From the NCBI GenBank assembly GCA_003245625.1, contig QKCT01000010.1, forward strand, positions 1 through 46,344: a DNA stretch of 46,344 nucleotides. Direction: 5' to 3'. Positions 25,035 to 32,516 of the stretch are shown here, piece by piece. Both the position numbers and the translations under genes were made by a program. Within the stretch, counting starts at the first letter, position 1; each line of letters opens with the position of its first letter. The notes beneath the pieces are model-generated. The model saw nothing but the letters and a program-made list of their open reading frames with translations, made no database searches and had not been told where the DNA came from. The DNA is from Bacillota bacterium. Lineage in GTDB: Bacteria; Bacillota_I; Bacilli_A; Izemoplasmatales; Hujiaoplasmataceae.

Positions 25035-25409
25035 ATGATGAGGTTATTATTTTGGGAAGAACCGACTTACTTAGACTGGCTAAATAAAAATTTTTGGTGG
25101 CCTGTTATTCTTTGCGTTCTTATCATTGGCGTTGCATTTTATTTCATTTATTTCTATAAACCAAAGGTCAAGGAGTTATTGGTATCCGATGAGGAAATCG
25201 AAACAATAATTCTGCTTTTTGGTGGGAAAGAGAATATTACAGATATTTCAAAAGAAGGCTCTCGTTTCACATTTGTTTTAAAAAAAGTGGAAGCCTGTAA
25301 TTTGGAGGGAATTAAGAAACTTGGCGCAACAGGAGTGTTTATCTCCGGGTCCAATGTAAAATTAATATTTCCGTTCAACGCAGATAGATTGATTGAAACA
25401 ATTAAATAA
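25035..25409 (+). CDS. Membrane-anchored EIIB-like protein lacking the phospho-cysteine
   Basis: A 124-residue protein: a short N-terminus, one membrane helix (about residues 20-41, WWPVILCVLIIGVAFYFIYF) and a soluble domain (about 52-124) that aligns with the EIIB domain of glucose-family PTS permeases. IETIILLFGGKENI matches the I-x-x-x-L-G-G-x-x-N-I opening, and IKKLGATGVFISGSNVKLIF matches the A-L-K-x-L-G-A-x-G-V ending. Where active EIIB has Cys in D-x-C-x-T-R-L-R, this protein has Glu74 (SKEGSRF). It cannot carry phosphate in the normal way, so a regulatory or docking role is likely (inference). It lies 15 nt before ptsH, with AGAGG before its ATG. Confidence 0.75.
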   Translation: MMRLLFWEEPTYLDWLNKNFWWPVILCVLIIGVAFYFIYFYKPKVKELLVSDEEIETIILLFGGKENITDISKEGSRFTFVLKKVEACNLEGIKKLGATGVFISGSNVKLIFPFNADRLIETIK

Positions 25410-25424
25410 TACGGAGGGGTTATT

Positions 25425-25691
25425 ATGATAGTTGGTAAGTACAAGATAACTTATGAAAATGGTTTACATGCAAGACCTGCGACCAAACTCGTTTCTAAAG
25501 CGAATAGTTTTCAATCCGAGATGATTTTGGAGTTCAATGAACGCAAAGTGAATTTGAAATCCATCATGGGTGTAATGTCCCTCGGTGTGCCTGCAAACAA
25601 AAACATCAAGATAACGTTCAACGGAAAAGACGAAGAAGAAGCTTACAAAGCAATCACCAGAGTGATCAATGATATCAATGAAATGAAATAA
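25425..25691 (+). CDS. ptsH: Phosphocarrier protein HPr
   Basis: HPr passes phosphate from enzyme I to PTS EIIA domains and, in Gram-positive bacteria, signals carbon status. The 88-residue protein has GLHARPAT with the active-site His15 and LKSIMGVMSLGV with the regulatory Ser46, both at canonical positions, so HPr kinase/phosphorylase control is possible. A strong ACGGAGGGG precedes the ATG. Unlike most Bacillota, ptsI is not downstream; an EIIB-like gene lies upstream and a terminator follows. Confidence 0.97.
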   Translation: MIVGKYKITYENGLHARPATKLVSKANSFQSEMILEFNERKVNLKSIMGVMSLGVPANKNIKITFNGKDEEEAYKAITRVINDINEMK

Positions 25692-25707
25692 TTAAGTCGA
25701 AACAAAG

Positions 25708-25753
25708 AATCATATTTCACTGACTTTTTTGCTGGTGCGATATGATTTTTTTA
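25708..25753 (+). terminator. Terminator after ptsH
   Basis: AATCATAT (25708-25715) pairs with ATATGATT (25740-25747), with a partial inner stem (CAC/GTG) and a trailing T run. The stem is long and interrupted. Confidence 0.65.
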
Positions 25754-25775
25754 TGGAATGAAAGGGTGGAACGAG

Positions 25776-27038
25776 ATGGCTGATCCAAAGCAGAAAATGC
25801 AAATTTTTAAGTTCGGTATGTATGGTTTTTTAAAAAATCTTCGATTCTTTGAACCGTATCTTTATATCTATTTTTTATCTGTATATAATATGTCCTTACT
25901 TCATGTGGGAATTTTGGTTTCCATACGTGAAGCGATCATCTATATCTTCGAGATTCCGTCAGGAGTCATTGCTGACCGCTATGGAAAAAAATTGGAACTG
26001 GTAATCTGTTTCTTATTCTATATTGCATCCTTTATTATCTTCTTTATCGGTGGTGCCTTCTTTGTTTTCATTATCGGTATGGTGTTATTTGGACTGGGAG
26101 AAGCATTCCGTTCGGGAACACATAAAGCAATGATCATGCAGTATTTGGATCACAACGATATCGGTTCCTCCAAAACCAAAGTGTATGGAAGCACACGTGC
26201 GATGTCGATGTTAGGATCGATGGTTATGAGTTTGCTGACTATTGTGATGATTATCATTTTCAAAGATTTGTCTTTGGAGTATCTAAAATATTTATTCTTG
26301 ATTTCTATCATTCCTTATCTAATTGATATGGTAATGATACTGACCTATCCAAGTTATTTAAACAAAGGGGAATCCACGGAATTTCACTTAAAAGAGTTTT
26401 TTCAAGCGAGTGTTGAATCGATCAAATATTCGTTTCAAAACCATTCCGTTCGTCGATTATTAGTGGAAGCATCTAGTTATCAGGCTGGATTCAAAACGAT
26501 TAAAGATTACATTCAACCGATTATTTTATCCATTTCTGTAGGGTTTGTTCTATTATCAGGATATACGGATGATCAAAATACTGCAATTTATCTTGGTTTG
26601 ATTTATGCTGTATTGTACTTAATCAGCAGTTTCTCTTCGAAGAATGCTCATAAGGTTGTTGCAAAAACAAAGAATCGTACGATCATCAACCTCACTTGGT
26701 TGTTCTCCGCTTGTATCATGCTAGTACTATCATTCTTCTTGCATAATATCTTTGTCGTATTCGGAGTCTTCATTCTCTTCTATATTCTTTTAAATATTCG
26801 TCGACCATTGATGGTCGAACTCGTAGGTAATGCAAGTGATCCTGGAAAACGAGCAAGTGTCCTTAGTGTAGAGTCACAGTTGACTTCACTGCTCGTTGTC
26901 GTATTCGCACCAATTCTTGGATACATCGCAGATAAGAATATGCAATTGATGTTTCTTTTGATTAGTGCGATGATGTTGGGATTCTTTCTGTTTAACACAT
27001 TTGTTTCAAAAGCAGATCATAATCAAAGCAATACCTAA
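25776..27038 (+). CDS. Major facilitator superfamily transporter
   Basis: A 12-helix-type permease of about 420 residues. Loop 2-3 carries a motif-A-like IPSGVIADRYGKKLEL, and the central cytoplasmic loop lies near residue 200. The family (MFS_1, drug or metabolite efflux) does not reveal a substrate. The ATG at 25776 is preferred because AAAGGGTGG lies six bases before it, whereas the in-frame ATG at 25758 has no ribosome site. It is monocistronic, ending at a terminator shared with trpS. Confidence 0.87.
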   Translation: MADPKQKMQIFKFGMYGFLKNLRFFEPYLYIYFLSVYNMSLLHVGILVSIREAIIYIFEIPSGVIADRYGKKLELVICFLFYIASFIIFFIGGAFFVFIIGMVLFGLGEAFRSGTHKAMIMQYLDHNDIGSSKTKVYGSTRAMSMLGSMVMSLLTIVMIIIFKDLSLEYLKYLFLISIIPYLIDMVMILTYPSYLNKGESTEFHLKEFFQASVESIKYSFQNHSVRRLLVEASSYQAGFKTIKDYIQPIILSISVGFVLLSGYTDDQNTAIYLGLIYAVLYLISSFSSKNAHKVVAKTKNRTIINLTWLFSACIMLVLSFFLHNIFVVFGVFILFYILLNIRRPLMVELVGNASDPGKRASVLSVESQLTSLLVVVFAPILGYIADKNMQLMFLLISAMMLGFFLFNTFVSKADHNQSNT

Positions 27039-27047
27039 ACAAATAAA

Positions 27048-27078
27048 AAGTCGAATTCAAGGGAATTCGACTTCTTTT
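27048..27078 (+). terminator. Bidirectional terminator between the MFS gene and trpS
   Basis: AAGTCGAATTC (27048-27058) pairs with GAATTCGACTT (27063-27073) around AAGG. A-rich on the left and T-rich on the right. Confidence 0.87.
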
Positions 27079-28077
27079 TTATTTGCGACCTAGTCCGATT
27101 TTCTTTTTGCATTTACGCATTTTCTTAAACGCATAATCGGATGCGATATCTCGCCCTTTGTCTAATAAATCTTGTAATTCTTGTGACTTCACAATTTCTA
27201 GATAACGATCATGAATTGGTTTTAGCACACCGACAACTACTTCCGCAAGATCGTCTTTCAACTCTTTATATGTTTTACTCTTGTAGTCATCTACGATGTC
27301 CTCGATTGAGCGATCGGTACAGCTAGCATAAATGGTTAATAAATTTGCCAACCCTTTCTGATTCTCTGGATCATATTGAATGATGCCAAGAGAATCGGTG
27401 ACGGCGGAGCGAATTTTTCTACGCATCGATGCTTCATCATCAAACATCGAAATGTATCCTTTATCGTTTTCATCTGATTTAGACATTTTCTTCTCTGGGT
27501 TTTGTAAATCCATGATTCTTGCGCCTACTTCAGGAATGAGAGGTTCAGGAACGGTAAAAAAGTCTCCATAGTAGTTGTTAAAACGCTGAGCGATAGTTCT
27601 CGTTAATTCCAAATGTTGTTTTTGGTCTTCGCCGACGGGGACATAGTCTGCATCATACAAGATGATGTCCGCAGCCATCAATGCTGGATAGGTAAACAAA
27701 GCAGAAGTAATCGAAGTCTCTTGCTTTGCAACTTTGTCCTTGTACTGTGTCATTCTCTCTAATTCACCCATGTAAACATTGGATTGTAAGATGTATCCAA
27801 GCTCTACTTGTTGAACGATTTCAGATTGTAAGAATAGAACAGTTCTATCTTGATCCAAACCGCAAGCCAAATACATTGCGGCGATATCCAATGTCCGTTT
27901 TCTGAGTTCAGCAGGAACTTGCCTTGTAGTGATGGCATGCATATCTGCAACGAACAAATAAAACTCACAGTCTGTCATTTTTTGCTGGAGTTTTACAAAT
28001 TGTTTGATCGCTCCGAGGTAATTCCCAAGAGTGAGAGTTCCGGTCGGTTTAATTCCTGATACGATTCGTTTCATCAT
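27079..28077 (-). CDS. trpS: Tryptophanyl-tRNA synthetase
   Basis: Charges tRNA-Trp. The class I signatures are GTLTLGNYLGA (HIGH-equivalent, near residue 12) and EKKMSKSDEN (KMSKS). DADYVPVGEDQKQHLELTR is another TrpRS block. 332 residues, usual bacterial length, ending in a basic tail (RKCKKKIGLGRK). AGGAGG lies before two adjacent ATGs (28077 and 28074); the inner one has better spacing. Expression is controlled by a Trp T-box leader immediately upstream. Confidence 0.96.
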   Translation of the reverse strand: MMKRIVSGIKPTGTLTLGNYLGAIKQFVKLQQKMTDCEFYLFVADMHAITTRQVPAELRKRTLDIAAMYLACGLDQDRTVLFLQSEIVQQVELGYILQSNVYMGELERMTQYKDKVAKQETSITSALFTYPALMAADIILYDADYVPVGEDQKQHLELTRTIAQRFNNYYGDFFTVPEPLIPEVGARIMDLQNPEKKMSKSDENDKGYISMFDDEASMRRKIRSAVTDSLGIIQYDPENQKGLANLLTIYASCTDRSIEDIVDDYKSKTYKELKDDLAEVVVGVLKPIHDRYLEIVKSQELQDLLDKGRDIASDYAFKKMRKCKKKIGLGRK

Positions 28078-28094
28078 TGATCCTCCTAATAAAT

Positions 28095-28307
28095 AAAAAA
28101 TCGCCCTTATGAAAAGGACGATTTGAATCGCGGTACCACCTTAGTTCCAGTATAACACTGGCGCTCTGATCCCTTAACGCGGGGTGACGAGTGTGATTGG
28201 CACTACTCCGTGGTCCATTCCGAATTCCATCCATAAGAACTTTCACCAAATGTTCTCTCTCTATAATGGGGTAGGAAACGTACTATTCCACTTCATCGTT
28301 TTGTTTT
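28095..28307 (-). ncRNA. T-box riboswitch, tryptophan specifier, controlling trpS
   Basis: The minus strand carries the T-box core AAGGTGGTACCGCGA (28142-28128), then a terminator hairpin (AAATCGTCCTT / AAGGGCGATTT, 28124-28098) with a T tail. Upstream is Stem I with an apical TTTGGTGAAAG segment and an AGTA-type loop. On the 3' side of the specifier loop GGAATGGACCAC holds UGG (28217-28215), a Trp codon, flanked by GGAA and CCAC stem strands. Uncharged tRNA-Trp would pair with UGG and with the T-box bulge to favour antitermination. Confidence 0.93.
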
Positions 28308-28312
28308 ACAAC

Positions 28313-28341
28313 ATTATATCATGATTTCAAAACTTCTTCAA
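28313..28341 (-). promoter_or_regulatory. trpS promoter within the 3' end of pepF
   Basis: On the minus strand TTGAAG (28341-28336) and TATAAT (28318-28313) with a 17-bp spacer. The -35 box lies inside the pepF coding end. No pepF terminator was seen, so pepF transcripts may also reach the T-box. Confidence 0.75.
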
Positions 28342-30082
28342 GTTCATCTACCAATTCATTCATACGATTGACCACAGCCAAGAATGCATCTTCTTTGGTG
28401 AGATCAACTCCTGCGGCTTTTAATTGTTCCACAGGGAAATCTGAGCCACCGGATTTCAACAATCCGAGGTAATGATCAAACGCTTGAGGTTTGTTATTCT
28501 TAACGTCTTCATATAGTTTCAAAGAAGCGGCGAAACTGGTAGCGTATTGATATACATAGAATGGAGTATAGAATAGATGAGGGATATATGCCCAAACAAA
28601 TTCTTTGACTTCCTCTTTCTTTATATCTAATGCATAGAATTCTTGATAAAGATCAATCATAATCTTTGATAATGCATCGGCAGTGATCGGTTGATTTGAT
28701 TCTACTAATTTATGAGCTTCTAATTCATAGATTGCGAACAATGTTTGACGATAGAATGTGCTCATAATATCATCAATTGCACTTTGTAATAAGGCGATTT
28801 TTTCTTCTTTGCTGGCATCACTTTCTTTGATAATATAATCCAGCAGATTATGTTCGTTAAAAGTAGAAGCGACTTCAGCGACGAAGATCGTATAGTTTTG
28901 CAAGGATGTCGGTTGTGTTTCAGCGGCATACATAGAATGCATAGAATGTCCGGCTTCATGTGCAACAGTGAAAACGTCCGTTAGTGTTTTAGAATAATTC
29001 AATAAAATAAATGGGTGTAGGTTTGGCATGGAACTGGAGTATGCACCAGTGCGTTTTCCGGATTGTTCATATACATCGACAAATCCATCTTTCAAAACCT
29101 CTTTTGCTTTGTCTTGGAAGTCTTGAGGAAAATGCTTTATCGAGTTAAAGAATAACGTCTTTGCATCTTCAAATTCATATTCTCTATCATCTTTAGCGAG
29201 TTGAAGGAAACGGTCATATGTATGCGTTTCTGATAATCCCAAATACTCTTTTCTAATATCTAAATAACGTTGGATGATAGCGGTATTGCTTCTAGCCACT
29301 TTAGCCAAAGAATAATAGACTTCAACTGGAATTGCGTTATTGAATAAATAAGACTCCAATGAAGAAGAGTAGTTTCTTGCTTTCATGTTTGCATAGTTGG
29401 AATCCAAAACGGTTTTATAAATGCTTGCATAAGTATTCTTGTGAGCTTCGTAGTAAGAGAATACAGATTCAAAGATCTCTTTGCGTTCTTTTTCAGATTC
29501 GGACTTTTGGATGTAAGCACGATAGTTGGAATTCGTAATGGATGTAATTTCACCATTGTCCAACATGATATCGCTTGGTTCCATGTCTGCTACAGTCAAA
29601 GAAGAGTATAATGCTCTTCCAGAGTTTAATAATTGCGAGAAGTTTGCTAATAAACTTTCCGATTTATCATCTAGAATATGTTCTTGTCGGCGGAATAGTT
29701 TAACTAAACCAAAACGAAATTCTTCCAAACTTGAGTCTTGGTCGATGTAACCCAATACTTTCTCTTTTCCAAGAGCAATTAATTCCGGTTCTTCAAAGGA
29801 AGTTGCTTGTTGCAATTTACTGAAAACAATCTGAACTTTTTGTAAGCGAGCAGAATTTTCAGAATTCTTTTTATCCAAGTCTGATAATAAAGATGCATAT
29901 TGGTAAGTCTTCAATCCGATTGATTGAAATTCTTGTTGTAAACTAAAGTATGCTTTGAATTGTTCGAAATCACCAAGTTTTCCTTTGAATGCAGGCAACT
30001 TTTCAATAATCTCGATGGTTTTTTGATAACCTTCTTCCCATGCTTCTACGGAAGGGAAGAGATAAGTAAGATCCCATTTCAT
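28319..30082 (-). CDS. pepF: Oligoendopeptidase F (M3B metallopeptidase)
   Basis: A cytosolic zinc peptidase of 587 residues that cleaves medium-length peptides. The zinc site is VAHEAGHSMHSM (H-E-x-x-H) near residue 376, with the downstream Glu region AEVASTFNEHNL supplying the third ligand. The N-terminal MKWDLTYLFPSVEAWE is typical of PepF. AGGAGG precedes the ATG. It is divergent from spx. Confidence 0.95.
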   Translation of the reverse strand: MKWDLTYLFPSVEAWEEGYQKTIEIIEKLPAFKGKLGDFEQFKAYFSLQQEFQSIGLKTYQYASLLSDLDKKNSENSARLQKVQIVFSKLQQATSFEEPELIALGKEKVLGYIDQDSSLEEFRFGLVKLFRRQEHILDDKSESLLANFSQLLNSGRALYSSLTVADMEPSDIMLDNGEITSITNSNYRAYIQKSESEKERKEIFESVFSYYEAHKNTYASIYKTVLDSNYANMKARNYSSSLESYLFNNAIPVEVYYSLAKVARSNTAIIQRYLDIRKEYLGLSETHTYDRFLQLAKDDREYEFEDAKTLFFNSIKHFPQDFQDKAKEVLKDGFVDVYEQSGKRTGAYSSSMPNLHPFILLNYSKTLTDVFTVAHEAGHSMHSMYAAETQPTSLQNYTIFVAEVASTFNEHNLLDYIIKESDASKEEKIALLQSAIDDIMSTFYRQTLFAIYELEAHKLVESNQPITADALSKIMIDLYQEFYALDIKKEEVKEFVWAYIPHLFYTPFYVYQYATSFAASLKLYEDVKNNKPQAFDHYLGLLKSGGSDFPVEQLKAAGVDLTKEDAFLAVVNRMNELVDELEEVLKS

Positions 30083-30154
30083 GGTTATACCTCCTGAATT
30101 TGTCTTTCTCTATTATACATTATTCACAAAAAATAGTGTAGTATTTTGTTCACA

Positions 30155-30186
30155 TTATGATATAATATGTAAGGTTATGGTATAAT
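30155..30186 (+). promoter_or_regulatory. Tandem extended -10 promoters upstream of spx
   Basis: TTATGATATAAT (30155-30166) and TTATGGTATAAT (30175-30186) form a direct repeat at 20-bp spacing. Each contains TGn plus a perfect TATAAT. Neither has a good -35 hexamer. Confidence 0.6.
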
Positions 30187-30210
30187 GAAATTAGAAAGTG
30201 AGGCGAACAT

Positions 30211-30663
30211 ATGGTTACACTTTATACAAGTTCAAGTTGTTCCTCTTGCCGCAAAGCGAAACGTTGGTTTGACAGCCATAAAATTGAATACCGTGAAAAA
30301 AATATCATTGGTATCAAATTAACAAGAAACGACATAATCAACATGTTGAAATATTCGGAAAATGGATTTGAAGATATTATCTCAACGAGATCCAAAGTGT
30401 TCAAAGAAAGCAATTTGGAACCGGAGGAAATGAAATTCTCCGAGTTGGCAGATTTTATCATTCAAAATCCTACGATCCTAAAGCGTCCGATCATCATCAA
30501 TGATCAAATCATGCAAACAGGATACAACGAAGACGAAATCCGTGCTTTCATTCCAAGAGAATTTCGTAAATTCATCAATTGCGAAGGGTGCGATCAAAAT
30601 ACACCTGAACGCGATTGTGAATACAAGAGAAGCTTGAAACAAGCGCTAAAAGCAATCAAGTAA
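30211..30663 (+). CDS. spx: Spx/ArsC-family regulator with cysteine-rich C-terminal tail
   Basis: Spx binds the RNA polymerase alpha subunit and reprograms transcription under thiol stress. The redox switch Cys10-Ser-Ser-Cys13 is present, as are KRPIII with Arg92 and QTGYNEDEIRAFIPR, the classical Spx blocks. At 150 residues it is about 19 longer than Bacillus Spx. The extension FINCEGCDQNTPERDCEYKR adds Cys124, Cys127 and Cys136. That could be a metal or second redox site (inference). A plain arsenate-reductase-like role is unlikely because the CxxC and RPI motifs favour Spx. Confidence 0.88.
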   Translation: MVTLYTSSSCSSCRKAKRWFDSHKIEYREKNIIGIKLTRNDIINMLKYSENGFEDIISTRSKVFKESNLEPEEMKFSELADFIIQNPTILKRPIIINDQIMQTGYNEDEIRAFIPREFRKFINCEGCDQNTPERDCEYKRSLKQALKAIK

Positions 30664-30686
30664 AAGCGGGGAACCGCTTTTTTCTT
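30662..30686 (+). terminator. Terminator after spx
   Basis: AAAGCGG (30663-30669) pairs with CCGCTTT (30674-30680) around GGAA, followed by T residues; it overlaps the stop codon. Confidence 0.85.
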
Positions 30687-30737
30687 TATCTATTTTTTGG
30701 TTCGATTTCTGAAAACGGTTTTTTCCATCAAAGATAA

Positions 30738-30766
30738 TTGAAAAAAACAGTAATATCGTGTAAAAT
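30738..30766 (+). promoter_or_regulatory. gap promoter
   Basis: TTGAAA (30738-30743) and TAAAAT (30761-30766) with a 17-bp spacer. Confidence 0.7.
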
Positions 30767-30803
30767 ATAGACGATGAAATTTAATTTAGGAGGATATATA
30801 TAA

Positions 30804-31811
30804 ATGGCATTAAAAGTAGCTATCAATGGATTCGGTAGAATCGGTCGTCTGGCATTCAGAATTATGTTCGGACAAGACGATTTCGAAATCGTCGCTATCA
30901 ACGATTTAACAGATGCTGAGCAATTGGCATACTTGTTGAAATATGATAGTTCTCAAGGAAGATATGGCAAAGCCGTATCATTTGAAGGAAGCGACTTGGT
31001 TGTTGAAGGAACAAAGATTCCTGTCTTCGCTGAACGCGATCCGGAAGCACTTCCTTGGGGAAAACTAGGTGTAGATGTAGTTTTAGAATGTACAGGTGTA
31101 TTCGTATCATTAGACGGAGCTTCTAAACATTTAAACGCAGGAGCGAAGAAAGTAGTAATCTCTGCACCAGCTAAGGGAGATATGCCTACGGTTGTATTCG
31201 GCGTAAACGAAAACACATTAACAGGAAAAGAAACAGTACTTAGTGCAGCTTCTTGTACAACAAACTGCTTGGCTCCAATCGCTAAAGTTTTAGATGAAAA
31301 CTTTGGTATCGTGAAAGGGTTCATGACAACAGTTCATGCCTACACAAACGATCAAGCAACACTTGATATCCCTCATAAAAAAGGTATCAATGCAAGAAGA
31401 GGTAGAGCAGCGGCGGCGAATATCGTCCCTACATCAACTGGTGCTGCAAAAGCAGTTGGTTTGGTATTACCACAATTAAAAGGCAAAATGGATGGTATGG
31501 CTCTTCGCGTTCCAGTTATCACTGGTTCCGTAGTCGACCTTGTAGTAGAATTGAAAAAAGAAGTTACTGCTGAAGAAGTTAACGCAGCTGTAGCAGCCGC
31601 TCAATCTGAAACTCTTGGTTACACAGAAGATCCAATCGTTTCAAGCGACACAATCGGTATGGCATTCGGTACATTGTTCGATGCTCAATCCACAAAAGTT
31701 ATGACAGTCGACGGAAAACAACTTGTTAAAGTCTTGACTTGGTATGACAATGAAGCATCCTTCACATATCAAATGATCCGTACTTTGAAACACTTCGGAG
31801 AATTGCTATAA
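30804..31811 (+). CDS. gap: Glyceraldehyde-3-phosphate dehydrogenase, type I
   Basis: The glycolytic enzyme that oxidises glyceraldehyde-3-phosphate with [14 protein letters not shown] is the NAD fold, INDLTD carries the Asp of NAD-specific forms, [12 protein letters not shown] has the catalytic Cys, and the triad His lies in the following block. [15 protein letters not shown] is the usual C-terminal motif. 335 residues, full length. TTTAGGAGG precedes the ATG. It is monocistronic; pgk is not adjacent. Confidence 0.97.
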   Translation: MALKVAINGFGRIGRLAFRIMFGQDDFEIVAINDLTDAEQLAYLLKYDSSQGRYGKAVSFEGSDLVVEGTKIPVFAERDPEALPWGKLGVDVVLECTGVFVSLDGASKHLNAGAKKVVISAPAKGDMPTVVFGVNENTLTGKETVLSAASCTTNCLAPIAKVLDENFGIVKGFMTTVHAYTNDQATLDIPHKKGINARRGRAAAANIVPTSTGAAKAVGLVLPQLKGKMDGMALRVPVITGSVVDLVVELKKEVTAEEVNAAVAAAQSETLGYTEDPIVSSDTIGMAFGTLFDAQSTKVMTVDGKQLVKVLTWYDNEASFTYQMIRTLKHFGELL

Positions 31812-31818
31812 GAATTCA

Positions 31819-31843
31819 AAAAAGCATCGGAAGATGCTTTTTT
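31819..31843 (+). terminator. Terminator after gap
   Basis: AAAAGCATC pairs with GATGCTTTT (GCATC 31824-31828, GATGC 31833-31837) around GGAA, with a T run. The ribosome site of the next gene follows within 10 nt, so some readthrough may feed it. Confidence 0.8.
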
Positions 31844-31859
31844 CATATAAGGAGACCAA

Positions 31860-32471
31860 ATGGCTTGGATTTATAATTTGCTAGAACAAATCGAAACCTT
31901 TATTACGGAGCATTTATGGATTGCCCCATTTTTCTCCCTGCTCTTACCTTTCCTTGAAGCGATTATTCCTAGTTTACCTTTAACAGCAATTATCAGTTTA
32001 AACATCTCTGTCTTAGCAATCGCTTATGGAGCTGTTCCTGGTACGATTCTCGCCATTGTCCTTTCGACTTTGGGATCATTCTTGGGAATGTTTCTGATTT
32101 TCCATCTGATTCGCTTAACTTTATCGAAACGCTTTATTCAAAAAGTGGAAGAAAGTGAGCATGGGAAATGGTTTATCAAAATTGTCGAAACTGGCAATAC
32201 TGGATTGATGTTAACAATTATGTCGAATCCATTGTTACCAAGTTCGATATTGAACTATGCGATTTCTTTAACAAATATTCCAGTTAAAAAGTATGTGTTC
32301 TTGACTCTCACATCGAGAATTATCATTATTTTATTCTTGGTATTTTTAGGATCCATTTTTGATATCCAATCCAACCCACTCAATATTCTTTGGGTAATGC
32401 TAGTGTATTCTGCGATCATTTTATTGTATGGTTTTGTGATTCGCTATCGAAACAAGCATAAGACGAGCTAA
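31860..32471 (+). CDS. VTT-domain (DedA/TVP38-like) membrane protein
   Basis: A 203-residue integral membrane protein. LPFLEAIIPSLPLTAIISLN is the re-entrant-loop-like opening of the VTT domain and GTILAIVLSTLGSFLGMFLIFHLIRL is the second conserved block; a third region, TIMSNPLLPSSILNYAISL, follows. DedA/TVP38 proteins move lipid carriers or phospholipids between leaflets; some DedA members (UptA) recycle undecaprenyl phosphate. Assignment to the DedA or TVP38 branch is uncertain. AAGGAGA precedes the ATG, with no separate promoter seen after the gap terminator. Confidence 0.72.
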   Translation: MAWIYNLLEQIETFITEHLWIAPFFSLLLPFLEAIIPSLPLTAIISLNISVLAIAYGAVPGTILAIVLSTLGSFLGMFLIFHLIRLTLSKRFIQKVEESEHGKWFIKIVETGNTGLMLTIMSNPLLPSSILNYAISLTNIPVKKYVFLTLTSRIIIILFLVFLGSIFDIQSNPLNILWVMLVYSAIILLYGFVIRYRNKHKTS

Positions 32472-32480
32472 ATAAAAAGC

Positions 32481-32513
32481 AAAGGGATTGCACGATGCAA
32501 TCCCTTTTTTATT
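32481..32513 (+). terminator. Bidirectional terminator
   Basis: AAAGGGATTGCA (32481-32492) pairs with TGCAATCCCTTT (32496-32507) around CGA. A-rich left and T-rich right flanks suit both the VTT gene and the leftward SPFH gene. Confidence 0.88.
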
Positions 32514-32516
32514 GTT

